Shown: in pieces, positions 30,420 through 42,329 of the stretch | How the letters are laid out: each line of letters begins with the position of its first letter | Position numbering within the stretch: position 1 is the first letter of the stretch | Assembly (NCBI GenBank): GCA_013339895.1 | Contig: JABACO010000017.1 | Coordinates: 7,437,690 to 7,501,689, forward strand | From: Ephydatia muelleri | Lineage: Eukaryota; Porifera; Demospongiae; Spongillida; Spongillidae | DNA: 64,000 bases | Direction: 5' to 3' | Position numbers and translations under genes: made by a program | Notes under the pieces: generated by a model | Databases searched by the model: none | Told to the model about the DNA's origin: nothing | What the model saw: only the letters and a program-made list of their open reading frames with translations

Positions 30420-32149
30420 GAATGCATGTGATATTATATATGTGGGTGTGTGGGTTAGAGAGGTGTATGGGTAAATGGAACTACAGATGGAGATAAATTG
30501 CAGAGTGCTGCACAAACTGTCAGAATACAATCTATATAAGTGGTGTCAGCTGGAGTTTTCTCGTTTAACATGCTAATTGGAACAACACCTTCAAGTGTAT
30601 GTAATTTTTTTTAAAATTTCAACTGACTGATCACACACTCAATGTGTAACCTTATACCCGGGATATTTCACGTGACCAGTCCACTTCATGATGGGATAGT
30701 TGCCTTTTTCGTTTTGTAAATGGAGGACAACGCACTTGAGCACAGTACAGACTAACACTATCTTCTATTGTGAAGCCTCTGTCAGCAAGAATTAGATCTC
30801 CTGGTAGAAGATTATTAAGAACACCACAATGTTCTGTGATATAATTGTTTGATGCTCGACCTCCCCAGGCTTTAGATAAAAATGATATAGTTCCTTGAGG
30901 TACTATGGCAACCAATACTTTGATTGTATTGTGGTGTTTATATTCACTCCATGTTTGAGCCTTGCTTGCAAATTCGATGGACGCTTAATGAAAATCTCTG
31001 TGCAATCCAGGATGCAGACACAATTACCAAAAAATGTTTTAAACCCCATTGGTATTGTTGCGTACAAATATTTTCTAGAAGGCCAATGAATCAAAAACTT
31101 GAGTTGCTCTGTCATTCGATACATCCACTTTCGAAAAACTCTTGATACAGTTGACTGTGAAACTGAGAACCTATATGCAAGATCCTGTTCTTCGAGATTT
31201 AACCTTAACTTCATTAATACCAATAATATTTGCTGGAAATGACTCAGTTTACCCTTCAAAGGCAGTCCATTTGTTACAAACTGAATAATAAGAATCAAGT
31301 AGCAAGTAGCATAGTTAGGAAGCCCAGTGTCAAACTGTACTTTATCTTCATTGCATTTCATTGATTTAAGAAGCTTGTCATTTTCTTGCGTGAGTTGTGT
31401 AGAGCCATGGCATTCATGAGCATGCTCTGTCTGGTCTTGAGCCTGGACCTTCTCTGGGAATTCAAAATCTACTTGAACTGCAAAGTCATTAACCAAAGGC
31501 TCTCTTTGAACTGAGATGTCAATCGAAGCAGATTGTACTTGAACTGCAACATCATTGAGTAAAAAGTTCACTTGCACTGCATTATCCTTTACCAAAGGTT
31601 CCAAGTGATCTGCAATGCTGTCTCCCAAAGACTCTGCTTGATCTTGAGCTGCAACGTCATCTTCTTGGGGAACTGTTACATGGTACAAGCCACACATACA
31701 TGCATGTACATGTATATCAATACATTTGAAAGCTACACACAACTTACCTGGAGGTGCATTTGTTCTTTCCACTGTCCTAGCCACTGTTTCTAGGCGTTTT
31801 CGTTTTGTTGCTGTGGTTTGAAAATATCTGTCCGATTTCCTCTACAACTTTTCCCTACTTCGCAACGAATATGCTCGGAACGAAGTCCGGATGCTAAGGA
31901 TCGTGACTTATTTGTCCTAGTAACATATTATGTTGCAAAAACGAAAATCAAATCCACATTAAAAATCATACCTGATATAAAATGCTCGCTGCAAAGCCTA
32001 TGTGCATCATCAGGAACAAAGTCTCTGTAACGAAGCGCTGAGATCCAGAGCATCCTATGACTACGATCGGACGGGAACCGATAGAACTTAGTCGAAGAAC
32101 CAGGAATCTTTCGATTCGTACAACCCGGAGCGCAGCAACTCATCACCAT
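30420..32149 (-). pseudogene. THAP + DDE_Tnp_4 transposase of ISL2EU element
   Basis: Exon 1 (32149-31972, GTATGA donor) encodes a THAP finger: SCCAPGCTNRKIPGSSTKFY to LCSEHFISG. After a linker with repeated AVQV phrases, a helix-turn-helix region LNLEEQDLAYRFSVSQSTVS leads to the DDE domain. The acidic residues are in CILDCTEIF (first Asp), LPGDLILADRGF (second Asp) and, after a frame change, LHIECVI near 30640 (Glu). PQGTISFLSKAWGGRASNNY is typical of this transposase group. It moves the element by cut and paste. Frame changes make it inactive. Confidence 0.8.
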
Positions 32150-32405
32150 TCTCTTTGTCGATTCAGTAGGCCAATGGAACGCCACGTGATGTTAATGTAA
32201 TTCATAAAGTCATGTACGTGACTTTAATGAAATTCATGATTTTTGCGTAAGGTCTATACTCATACATATTTATAACATAATTATATAGTAACAAGCTTTC
32301 TTTTTCATAGTGTAATAATCTACCTACTCACAGCGCTAGCCGCTCACAGATATGTATAAGTGCTTACATGAAATAAGATCCGCCTTCGTCCGTTATGGGG
32401 GCGAG

Positions 32406-32498
32406 TTAGTCTCGTACCCAGACCCCAAACGTCACAGCTGCGGAGCGTAGCGTTGATGTAATTCACTCGCAGCTGTGACGTATGTGGGAGACTAGGGG
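32406..32498. promoter_or_regulatory. Palindromic element with two inverted TGACGT sites, upstream of the Ig/FN3 gene
   Basis: ACGTCACAGCTGCG (32429-32442) and its perfect inverse CGCAGCTGTGACGT (32468-32481), with TAGTCTC arms further out. It lies 130-220 bp before the receptor ATG. Each arm holds a CRE/AP-1-like TGACGT and an E-box-like CAGCTG. It could be part of the promoter or a tiny palindromic MITE. Confidence 0.4.
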
Positions 32499-32623
32499 GG
32501 AGTGTGTCATGTATATTGACACGCATGAAGTACTAAGAGTCATACAAGGCAACAGCCCCGCCCTATTGCGGAAACTGTAGAACGGATCGCAAGGCGTGTC
32601 GGTCAAGGCCAGTGGTCGCTAGG

Positions 32624-35600
32624 ATGTTAGGAACCTATGCTTGGCTGACAATTGTTGCCACTACGGCACTGATTGGACGTGCCGCTCAAGGTGAGCTGAA
32701 CGTGGAAGGACCATTACAAAACCACACTTAATAAACGTATTGACATCTAAATCGAACTATCCATGCAACGTTTAATAACGACATGCAGGCCAGGCTCCTG
32801 CCATCACCTGGAGTGGACAAGTGGTCAGAAACAACAGTCTGGTGTCCCTCTCAGTAGTTCTGCAGAGAGTGAGTGCACCAAATGGAACATGAATCCTCTG
32901 GTGTGCCACGGAATTACAGGTGGACAGTGGTATGAACCAAGTGGAGTCCTGTTTCCCCTAGCAATGCCAGACATGGTAAATGTTACACTCCCTCGTGGAG
33001 GTTTGGGTCAACGAAATGTGTCAGGAGGAGTAGAGCTGTATCGTGGAACTCCACTTGTCTTCCCACATGGTGTTCAATGTTGTACCAATACCACCGTCAC
33101 TCTCTGTGTTGGAATGTACACTGATCTCACACTAGCAACATCAGTCAATCTGCCTACATCAAATGGTACCAACTATGCTCTCTCTGTAGCAGCCGCTTGT
33201 AAGTAGAGAGGAAAGTGCATCACATGTGTTAAGGAAGTGTTGACTCTCCCACAGATGGTCCTAACATCACAGGAGGTGTCCAGTTTCAGCTGTTGACACC
33301 TACAAATGTTGATCCACCAGTGTTCCAGTTGACCTGCACCAGCACTAGTTCTCCTCCTACAGATGTGCTGTGGACCACTAATGGAAGTCCAGTGAGTAAT
33401 ACTTCCTCTCAGATAGTGACAAATCGAGCAACATCTACTTACAACAACATCCTGACTGTGACTGGGAGAGCATATGGGATGTACACCTGCATTTCACCAC
33501 TACCTGCTCACCAGTGTGTGGAGGGTTTACACTCAATCCAAGGTCCACAACTCATCCCTCACTGTACAAGGTAAGCAGTGCTATGAAGGGTGTCTTGTAC
33601 CTATAGACATGTACCTCTATACAGCTCCTCCTGACCCACCCACTGGTCACTGCTGTGCAGTCTGGTCCCACATCTGTCAGTGTCTCTTGGACTGCACCAA
33701 CCTCAGGTGGTCAAGTCAGATATGATATCTACTATGTGGCTAATGGAGGCAGTCAATTACAAGTGGAGGTTCAACCAATTCTACTGCTTACGTCCTAACC
33801 AACCTTCAAGTTGGGGCTCAGTACAACATCTCTGTCATAGCTGTGGGCACTTACCTTGGATCACAGAATGCTTCAGCAGTTTATGTACCAGGTACACCTG
33901 AAGTAGTCCACACTCCCTTCCCCACACCATGATGATCCATGAGTAGCCATGTTTCATTGTTCATCTCTCCGCACAGCAATAGGTCAGGTGACCATCACTG
34001 GTAGTGTGACCACACCCACCGCTGGCTCACCACACCACTCACCTGCAGTGTTCCAGTCAATGGTACATGGAACGCTGACCATCCAACTGACAGCTCCAAA
34101 TGGAAGCATGCTCCTCAATAATATGTTATCAGCTAGTCCAGGGATGAACTACACACTCCAGTGGCCATTCTCCCCTCTACACACATCTGATGGAGGAGTC
34201 TACATGTGTATGGTGTTGTATGAGAACTACACTCTTGGCGCAGCAAGCTTGTCTGTAACAGTGACCAGTGAGTGTTCAAAAGAAATGTTGACATAACTAA
34301 ATCACTGCGTTCTTTTCTGTCTTAACCCACATTGTCCCCTGAATGTCATCACCAGTCCCTCCTCCCAATGTGACCATATCAGCTGTCCCCAGTCAGGTTG
34401 TCATCGCTGGAAGCAACATCACCCTGGTATGTAATGTCCAGTTGGACCCATCAGTGGACAGTACAGTGATGGTGACCAGCACATGGACTGCACCAGGAGG
34501 AGCTACCATCAGTGGTAGTAACCCTTTGTGGATTGGGTCATCTAATCAGAGCACACTGATGTTGACCTCTCTGGGGACCCGAGATGCTGGGAGCTATGTC
34601 TGTGGAGTATCAGTCGCTTCCATTAACACACTGTACATTACTGGACCAACGGGAAGCAATGCCTCCATTTTAGGTAACAAAAAGAAATGTACTGCATGCA
34701 TGTAGCTAATTTGATCCATACTCTTGCTTATTTTCAGTTTCAGTGCACACAATAAACATCAGTACTTCAGGCAGTCCAGTGGCAGGACAGATGTACACTC
34801 ACCTGCACAGGGAGGATAGTGGGAGACACTTCACTCACTCCTGTGGTGACATGGTACAGCTCAGCTGGAGTGGTTACCAATGGCAATGACATCTCTGTAT
34901 CCAATGGTGACCTCAAGTTTAACCCTCTCCGCACCTCACACAGAGGTCTGTATAATTGTACTTCTACACTGCGCTCTCCATTCAGTTCAACTACTGCTAC
35001 AGAGATGAATATCATTGTCCAAAGTATGCAGTTCATGGATGTTTATGATTATCATTAACGATGCATCTTTTCTATTTTCTACAGTCCCACCTCCCACTGT
35101 CACCATCACCTCCACACCCATCACTACCTCATACTATGCTGGTACACCACTCAACCTCACCTGCACTGTTCAGCTCATCCCACAAGTGGACACTAATGTC
35201 ATCTTTAACTCCTTGTGGACTGGACCAGGAGGACAGATCTCCAGTGGTATTGGCAGAGTCTCACTCTCCTCTGGTGTCAACCAGACCACTGTACAGTTCT
35301 ATCCTCTCAACACCACTGATACTGGAGTGTACAACTGTTCAGTTAGTGTTTCTGCATCAGGTCAGCAGTATGTGGACACCTTAATAGCTGTCAGTTCTTC
35401 CATGAAATCAATCACAGTGGAAGGTCAGTAGTTATTAGACCAGGTGACATCTGATGTTGACCATCCACCCCTCCTCCCTCACAGCTCTCCCTGCTCCTCA
35501 GGTGACCATCACTCCATCAGGGAGCTCCACTGCAGGAAGTCCATACAACCTCACATGTACAGTGATGGTAGTAAATGGACTGGTAGTTGTTCCTCAGGTG

Positions 35601-37442
35601 ATGTGGTTCAAGAATGGAACAAGTGTTATTGGAAGCAATGGTATCTCATTGACACCAGGAATGCTTTCAGCTAACACAACCACCCTCAGCCTCCAATTCA
35701 ACCCTCTCAACACATCTAATGGAGGCCAGTACTCCTGCACAGCCAATGTCTCCCTCCCTGCCATATCCATCACACGTCTATACGCCCTATCTTCAGCACG
35801 TGTGATAATTCAAAGTAAGCCATAATATATATGTGATCGTTTCCGTGAAAAGGGACCTAATGCATGTTTTTTCAAGATTTCAATTTTTTATATTCTAGTA
35901 GTCTGAAATGTTGTCTGCACATTATTTCTTACGCACTGAGAATCGGAGTATCTAAGGCTCTGAATTTTAATTAGCCATACATTTCAACGCAGGCGTTACA
36001 TTTCTATTGCGCTACTGGAAATTTTAAGATGTATGTGTTAGGTCCCTTTTCGTGGAAACGATCCCATATGCCCTTTGTCCAGCTACCTATATTCCTCCTC
36101 CCCAGTCCCTCCACCCCTGGTGACCACCACAGCAGTCCCCAGTCAGGTGGTCATGGAGGAAGATAACATCACTCTCACCTGCCACGTGCGGCTGGACCAA
36201 TCGGTTCGGGTGGACAGCACAGTGATGATAAACATAGAGTGGGTTGAACCGGGAGGAGCTCGTGTCAATGGCACAAGCGCAGCACTGGTTAGCTCCACCT
36301 ACACAGACTACACCCTGCATCTACAGTCTGTGGTCCTCCAAGAGAGTGGCGTGTACACGTGTCGCGTATTGGTCACTTCAGAATACACCACCAGTGCAAA
36401 TGTCAACACTTCAATAGAAGGTACCCTAGTAGTACATGCACAATGTCCCTTTGACACCATGTGCCTCCTCCTTCCCTTCAGTGGCCGTATACTCCATCTC
36501 AATTGTGGCCTCCTCCAGCACCACCCTTGGAGGAATGAACTACTCCCTGACATGCATTGTGGACACGTATAGGAGCATTGTAGCACCCAATGTGGCCTGG
36601 GTAGGGCCCTATGGACCCGTTACTAACGGCAACAATGCTGTCATCAGGGACCTATCAGCCGCTGGGGAGTGGAATGTCACAGTTTTTTTTAACCCTCTTC
36701 GCACCTCCCACGGAGGAAGGTACACATGTGTATCCATGGTAACTGCCCCTGCTGTGACTAATGTGACAGCTTCAAAGGACATAAAAATTCAAAGTACATA
36801 TGAATAATTTTTGTGTGTAGACTTTGTGCCATGTGCACTCTCTTCCCACAGTCCTTCCTCCAACTGTCACCATCACCTCTACACCCCTCACTACCTTGTA
36901 CTATGCTGGTACACCACTCAACCTCACCTGCAATGTTCAGGTTGTACCGGAAGTGGACACGCCCATCATTGCAACCTGGCTCAGGGGAGCTTCGATTATA
37001 ACTAGCGATAACTACACCACCATCTCACCACTGATCAGCGCTGACTCCTCCTATGTCACTACACTCATCTTTAACCCTCTGGGTACTCAGACAGCGACAG
37101 TACAACTGTAATGTCTCTGTTCAACTGGGGCTCCCTATGTCATCTCAGGAGTGGGAGGGTGGCTCACTGTTCCTCAGGTCACTAGGTCGTGGTACCAACA
37201 CACTCCATTCATCATCATCATCTGGCCTCCTCCTCTTCACAGATCTCCCTGCTCCCAATGTCACCATCACTCTTCCCTCTCCCTACCTCCATTGGGTGCA
37301 GCATACTCCCAACATGTAGGTCAGGAGGTGGCTGGTCTAGTGTACCTATTGCTCTGACTGGACCAGGGCTGATGGTTTGAGCCTGGGGACTATCCCAGTA
37401 CGTAAAGGTAGCACCACCAATACTCATTCCCATCATGGAGTG
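32624..37442 (+). CDS. Ig/FN3 cell-surface receptor, 5' part (3' end lost in gap)
   Basis: The ATG at 32624 begins a signal peptide, MLGTYAWLTIVATTALIGRA. Exons: 32624-32690, 32794-33198, 33255-33570, 33625-33891 (FN3), 33977-34267, 34356-34673, 34738-35023, 35085-35423, 35485-35814, 36106-36420, 36482-36793, 36852-~37177, and 37243 into the gap. Nearly every exon is one extracellular domain of about 105 residues, entered and left in phase 1. Ig domains show NLTC or SLTC, a central Trp, and the D.G.Y.C motif (TDTGVYNCSV, SGVYTCRV, GGRYTCVS), with many N-glycosylation sites. The pairs at 35085 and 36852 are recent duplicates (YYAGTPLNLTC). Introns are only 50-300 bp. The role is probably adhesion or recognition. 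Membrane and cytoplasmic parts are not visible. Exons 3, 4, 5, 7 and 12 contain indels that shift the frame locally, from sequence errors or decay. Confidence 0.8.
33625..33891 (+). CDS. FN3-domain exon of the Ig/FN3 receptor
   Basis: A single FN3 domain: TAVQSGPTSVSVSWTAPTSG, RYDIYYVANGGSQLQV, then GGSTNSTAYVLTNLQVGAQY and NISVIAVGTYLGSQNASAVY. The length (267) keeps phase 1 to phase 1, but the entry (APPDPPTG) and the middle lie in different frames. At least two compensating indels are therefore present. That pattern is more typical of read error than of a long-dead gene. Confidence 0.75.
35835..36063. mobile_element. 229-bp MITE in an intron of the Ig/FN3 gene
   Basis: The ends are GATCGTTTCCGTGAAAAGGG and CCTTTTCGTGGAAACGATC, inverted repeats of about 26 bp with two mismatches. 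It is non-coding. Two more copies lie at 19228-19423 and 20790-20885. The target duplication is unclear. Confidence 0.85.
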
Positions 37443-38442
37443 NNNNNNNNNNNNNNNNNNNNNNNNNNNNNNNNNNNNNNNNNNNNNNNNNNNNNNNNNN
37501 NNNNNNNNNNNNNNNNNNNNNNNNNNNNNNNNNNNNNNNNNNNNNNNNNNNNNNNNNNNNNNNNNNNNNNNNNNNNNNNNNNNNNNNNNNNNNNNNNNNN
37601 NNNNNNNNNNNNNNNNNNNNNNNNNNNNNNNNNNNNNNNNNNNNNNNNNNNNNNNNNNNNNNNNNNNNNNNNNNNNNNNNNNNNNNNNNNNNNNNNNNNN
37701 NNNNNNNNNNNNNNNNNNNNNNNNNNNNNNNNNNNNNNNNNNNNNNNNNNNNNNNNNNNNNNNNNNNNNNNNNNNNNNNNNNNNNNNNNNNNNNNNNNNN
37801 NNNNNNNNNNNNNNNNNNNNNNNNNNNNNNNNNNNNNNNNNNNNNNNNNNNNNNNNNNNNNNNNNNNNNNNNNNNNNNNNNNNNNNNNNNNNNNNNNNNN
37901 NNNNNNNNNNNNNNNNNNNNNNNNNNNNNNNNNNNNNNNNNNNNNNNNNNNNNNNNNNNNNNNNNNNNNNNNNNNNNNNNNNNNNNNNNNNNNNNNNNNN
38001 NNNNNNNNNNNNNNNNNNNNNNNNNNNNNNNNNNNNNNNNNNNNNNNNNNNNNNNNNNNNNNNNNNNNNNNNNNNNNNNNNNNNNNNNNNNNNNNNNNNN
38101 NNNNNNNNNNNNNNNNNNNNNNNNNNNNNNNNNNNNNNNNNNNNNNNNNNNNNNNNNNNNNNNNNNNNNNNNNNNNNNNNNNNNNNNNNNNNNNNNNNNN
38201 NNNNNNNNNNNNNNNNNNNNNNNNNNNNNNNNNNNNNNNNNNNNNNNNNNNNNNNNNNNNNNNNNNNNNNNNNNNNNNNNNNNNNNNNNNNNNNNNNNNN
38301 NNNNNNNNNNNNNNNNNNNNNNNNNNNNNNNNNNNNNNNNNNNNNNNNNNNNNNNNNNNNNNNNNNNNNNNNNNNNNNNNNNNNNNNNNNNNNNNNNNNN
38401 NNNNNNNNNNNNNNNNNNNNNNNNNNNNNNNNNNNNNNNNNN
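37443..38442. other. Assembly gap, exactly 1000 N
   Basis: The round number shows a scaffold join of unknown true size. Open frames that run through it are artefacts. It cuts off the rest of the Ig/FN3 gene. Confidence 0.99.
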
Positions 38443-41040
38443 CATGACATGACCCTTTAAGGGGGCAGTGAAACTTTAGTAGATCTAAGCTTTGACTTAC
38501 ATGTACTTTTACTTTTTACTGGAATGGAAGCCTGATAGTGGCTGTGAATATTAAATTATTCTACTGGTATCCCAAAAGATTAAGGTACGTCTGGGCCATG
38601 GAAATTTAAATAAAAAACAAGCTGCACGAGGTAATAAATAGTATTCATACGCATGAAAGCATCTGTAGAAATGGCTAGGAAGGCATTTAAGGGTTGTGAG
38701 GAGGGGGAATTAATGGGTATATCTATAGGCAAAGTGCAGGTGGTGGGTGGGGGGGGGGGGGGGGAATTCAGACATCGCCTATTAAAAAATTCTAAGGATG
38801 GTATATAATACCCCCCCAGATCCAATCCAACCCTGTCTTGAATCATAAAATTTGCTATCAGCTGAAATTGAGGAGTCCTAAGTAATTAAAAACCTCCCAA
38901 TTGTGGGCACTCTGAATTTGATCATAGTGAATGGCATGGGACAAGCTAGTGCAGTGGTACCTCAGAGTTGTGTGAGCATGTTTATGTGTATATGTGGAGG
39001 TGCATAAGGCAACATTTTAAAAATCTCAATTCTAACCAGATAATAATTTATAACTACGTGTAGACATGAGTAAGAGTCATGAAATAAGATGACAGTGAGT
39101 ATACTATAATTTATGAAATTTGCATGTAAAGGAATATGGAACATGATAGTGGGTCATGGTACATCGGCATGTGGTAGAGGCAGTGAGATAGGAAGATATA
39201 CATAACACCAGTCCATAACATACAACGCAGTTGTGGCAGACTGGGCACCCACTGGAGAGAGGCGTGCCGTGCGGCAAGGTCTGGGCACCCACACGGGAAG
39301 CTTAAGGTGATAAGTAAATTATGCCATTCAGATGGGAGGCCTAGCCGTCAGCATCCAGCGTGGTGGCGTAGAGCCTCTTCGTCTGTATATGCGCCGGAAG
39401 GCTGAAACAATACATCTTTGTGTGCATGTATTTAAAGCTGTGCATTGCTGTCTTTTGTTGCTCTTAAACTTACTGCTATTGCGAAGCCATCGGAAGATGC
39501 GCTCCGATCGTGCGCTACTCACTAGGCATCCTACTACGATCCATCACACCAGTACAACAGACCAGTCCCGTATATACGACACATCAGTCCAGTACATATA
39601 ACACATTAGTCCGGTACATATTCACACCAGCTCAGTACATAAAGCATACCAGGAGTCCAGTACATACAAGCATTAACAAGATAAAAGTTCAGTACAAGAT
39701 CAATCCAATAGATACATCACACCGGTCCCACAACACATCAGACCAGTACATACAACACATCAGACCTGTACATACAAGTCTAGTACTGCAATAGCAATAC
39801 CAGTTTATACAACACATCAGTCTAGCACATACACTAAATACATCACTCCGATCCATAACATACAACACATCAGACCAGTACAACACACCACATCACATAC
39901 AATGCATCAGACATACCACATACAACTAGTCCAAATATACATCACAGCAGTTACCATACATACAACACACCAGACCAGTGCGTACAACACAGTACATGCA
40001 ATACATACAATATAGTACGTACACCAGTCCAGTACATGCAAACACACTGTGGCCTGTAACTTGACAAGCCTTTCCCCTAGCTAATACATGGTTCTGATGA
40101 ACTGTTGTAGCTCGTGCACACACCTATAATGTAAATGGCCACACAAGAAGTGCATCCAGCTTATAGCTACATTATTCAGTGCTCATATGCAGTACACTGG
40201 CTAGCATAAAGGTGCTTCATTCCAACATGATAGAATCCCTTAAAAGATGTCAGGAGACATACAAAAAGCAGAAAAAGATTGATCAGGGAGAAAGAAATTG
40301 GAGCAAACAAAAAATTCTTATGTGTATATAGCAACGTGCAAAAGTATTCTAAATGAAAAGTAATTACACAGGAACACCGTACCAAACCTTAATCTCCAAA
40401 GTATGCAAGGTATATATTTAAACCACATGTGGTATGTCAATTTCACCAATCTAAATGCTGTAAACATAGCCAAAAATGTAAGTCTAAACTAACAATTGCA
40501 TATTGGACATCAGATGAATCTGCATAAATAAGGAATTGACAATACAACAGTTATTGTAATCTTAGTGAACTATTTGTGATTTTAAGTATCATTTGTGCAT
40601 GAAAATGATATTTTTGTCTCAAATTGTTTCATGTCCTGCAATTCCCCATTCACAATTTCTGAAGGATGCATGATTTAATACATACTTTATGGTGATCAGT
40701 CTCATAAAGAGTGGTTTTGATTTAGGTAAAAGTTTGAAACATTTATACAATGTGTGGAATTAATACCTTACTGAATAGCTACAATCACTGTGACATGTCA
40801 TCAGTTCTTAAAGTTGTAATCATGGTTGACTAACTATATCCACTTTGAAGTATCGAACTTTTTGTCCCTTAAATTTCTCATCAGAAGAATACAATGGTAA
40901 ATACCGGGGGTAAATCATCAAATGATCATAATGGTTAATCGACAACCTACGAAACTGAAGATTTAAGTTCAATGCTCTTGATCGAATATACATTTATTTT
41001 TTTCATCAAATACATATACACTTAAAGTCTTTCTTTCCCG
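38443..41040. other. AT-rich stretch without recognised genes; degenerate satellite 39540-40050
   Basis: No coding region is supported and no continuation of the Ig/FN3 gene is seen after the gap. 39540-40050 is a degenerate array of a CCAGTACATACAACACATCA phrase (about 20-24 bp). A poly-G run lies at 38748-38763. Confidence 0.6.
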
Positions 41041-41044
41041 TCTT

Positions 41045-41281
41045 GCTCTCATCTAGCCATCAAATTAAGAACCAAAGGCTGAACCTTGACCCTGGTGAGA
41101 GCTAACGCCTGAGCATTGCTTTCTCGGTCCACACCCCTTGGGGGTCTGCGAGTGAGGGCTCACCAGCTTTAGGTGTTATGAATCAATTGTATTATGCATC
41201 ATATATCATGCTGTTTTAAAATAACTAAGACCCTGACTAGAGCCAACTTCAGGGCCATTCTGTCTAGAGTAGTTGTTTAAC
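41045..41281 (+). repeat. Two LINE family A extreme 3' ends
   Basis: 41085-41135 gives TLVRANA and ALLSR after a diverged start. 41228-41281 gives TLTRANFRAILSRVVV and a stop. A (TAA)n tail at 41371-41395 follows. Confidence 0.55.
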
Positions 41282-41419
41282 TTCGCGGTTTATGTTTATG
41301 TATTTCCTTTGTATGTATTTGCCAGTGTTATATGTTCATTAATGAACACCTACATTTTTAAAAAGAAACTAATAATAATAATAATATAAATAATCCCTCC
41401 TTGGGTCATCATGCATTAA

Positions 41420-41640
41420 CATGTTCTGAACTTGAATGGGTGTGGTGTTCCCATAGTGGCTGAATCCTATGGAGCCTGGGGTGAAGAGGCCTCTGTCATA
41501 ATCTCTTCTATCGCCTCGAGACAAACCACCCTCCACGTGAAAGCCAAAGTCAGGTGCTCAATTACCTTTATGGCCAATTGAATGTTCACCTGGTTCGTGC
41601 CAGTGCCATGGCTATTCTTTCATGGATAGCACCACCAGCA
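41420..41640 (+). repeat. LINE family A C-terminal fragment
   Basis: CSELEWVWC, then in shifted frame VAESYGAWGEEASVIISSIA, and after another change LYGQLNVHLVRASAMAILSW. Several frame changes. Confidence 0.65.
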
Positions 41641-41714
41641 TATATCAGAACATACTGTTACTTGTGTTTTTTGTGCTGTGTATAGGAAGTGGTTTGGGGC
41701 ATGATGAATGACAC

Positions 41715-42120
41715 ACATGGCCAGCAGATGTTCTAGTTCCGAACTGGGTTCTGGGAAAACCTGCAGCTTTGATTTCACTGTCACATCACCGCTAAATCCA
41801 GGTCACTCTCAATGAAGCATGTGTGACAGCTGGATCATCAGCCCACATTTCTGAACAAAGAAACATGCTTCCAGTGATGCCAAATGCTCAGAGCTAGGTT
41901 GGGCATGCATATCATTGGCTGTTGAAACCTATGGATGCTGGGGAGCTGAAGTCAGAGTACATCTCTCTTGTCTTGCCTCACACCCTAGCTGCCAAGCTTA
42001 ACAACACACAATCACAGGCCACCTTCATGCTCTACAGAAGGCTTAACCTGGTCCTTGTCCGAGCTAATGCAAGGGCACTGCTATCTCGAGCATGGGCTAT
42101 GGCGATGGCTCTGATCCCAT
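41715..42120 (+). repeat. LINE family A C-terminal fragment
   Basis: It reads ADVLVPNWVLGKPAALISLS, later CSELGWACISLAVETYGCWG and LYRRLNLVLVRANARALLSR. It covers the putative endonuclease Asp (PAD..NW), GKPAA and the terminal helices, in at least three frames. Confidence 0.7.
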
Positions 42121-42329
42121 ATAAGCACCTTAGTCTTAGGCAGTGTAGTTCATGACTAAAATTACCATAACATTTTGTTCATTGCTGTGCAATTATGTAC
42201 ATGTATTATATTGAAATCAGACAAATTATGCATTTTAAACGTACATTATAAATATTATTCACAATTATTAAAAGAGAAAAAAAAAAAGAAAAAAAAGAAA
42301 AACACACACACACAACAGCCCTCACCCAC

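Larger units (their letters stand above)
25600..32258. mobile_element. ISL2EU-type (PIF/Harbinger-related) DNA transposon, interrupted
   Basis: The ends carry inverted repeats: TATAGACCTTATGC at 25600 and GCGTAAGGTCTATA ending at 32258, 13 of 14 matching, with a TA or AT duplication possible at the tips. Inside, two convergent genes make the ISL2EU pair: a SWIM/YqaJ/PHD protein on plus and a THAP plus DDE_Tnp_4 transposase on minus. Without the 2.67-kb nested insertion (27099-29770) the element would be about 4.0 kb, the normal size for the family. Both genes contain stops and frame changes, so it is dead. Confidence 0.8.

Noticed and set aside
37218-38460. Open frames of 340-410 codons on both strands
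   Set aside because: They run through the 1000-N gap and are artefacts.
42255-42310. A/AC-rich tract as a gene end or poly-A tail of a processed gene
   Set aside because: It lies at the 3' side of a minus-strand LINE A fragment and is simply its tail region plus an AC microsatellite.
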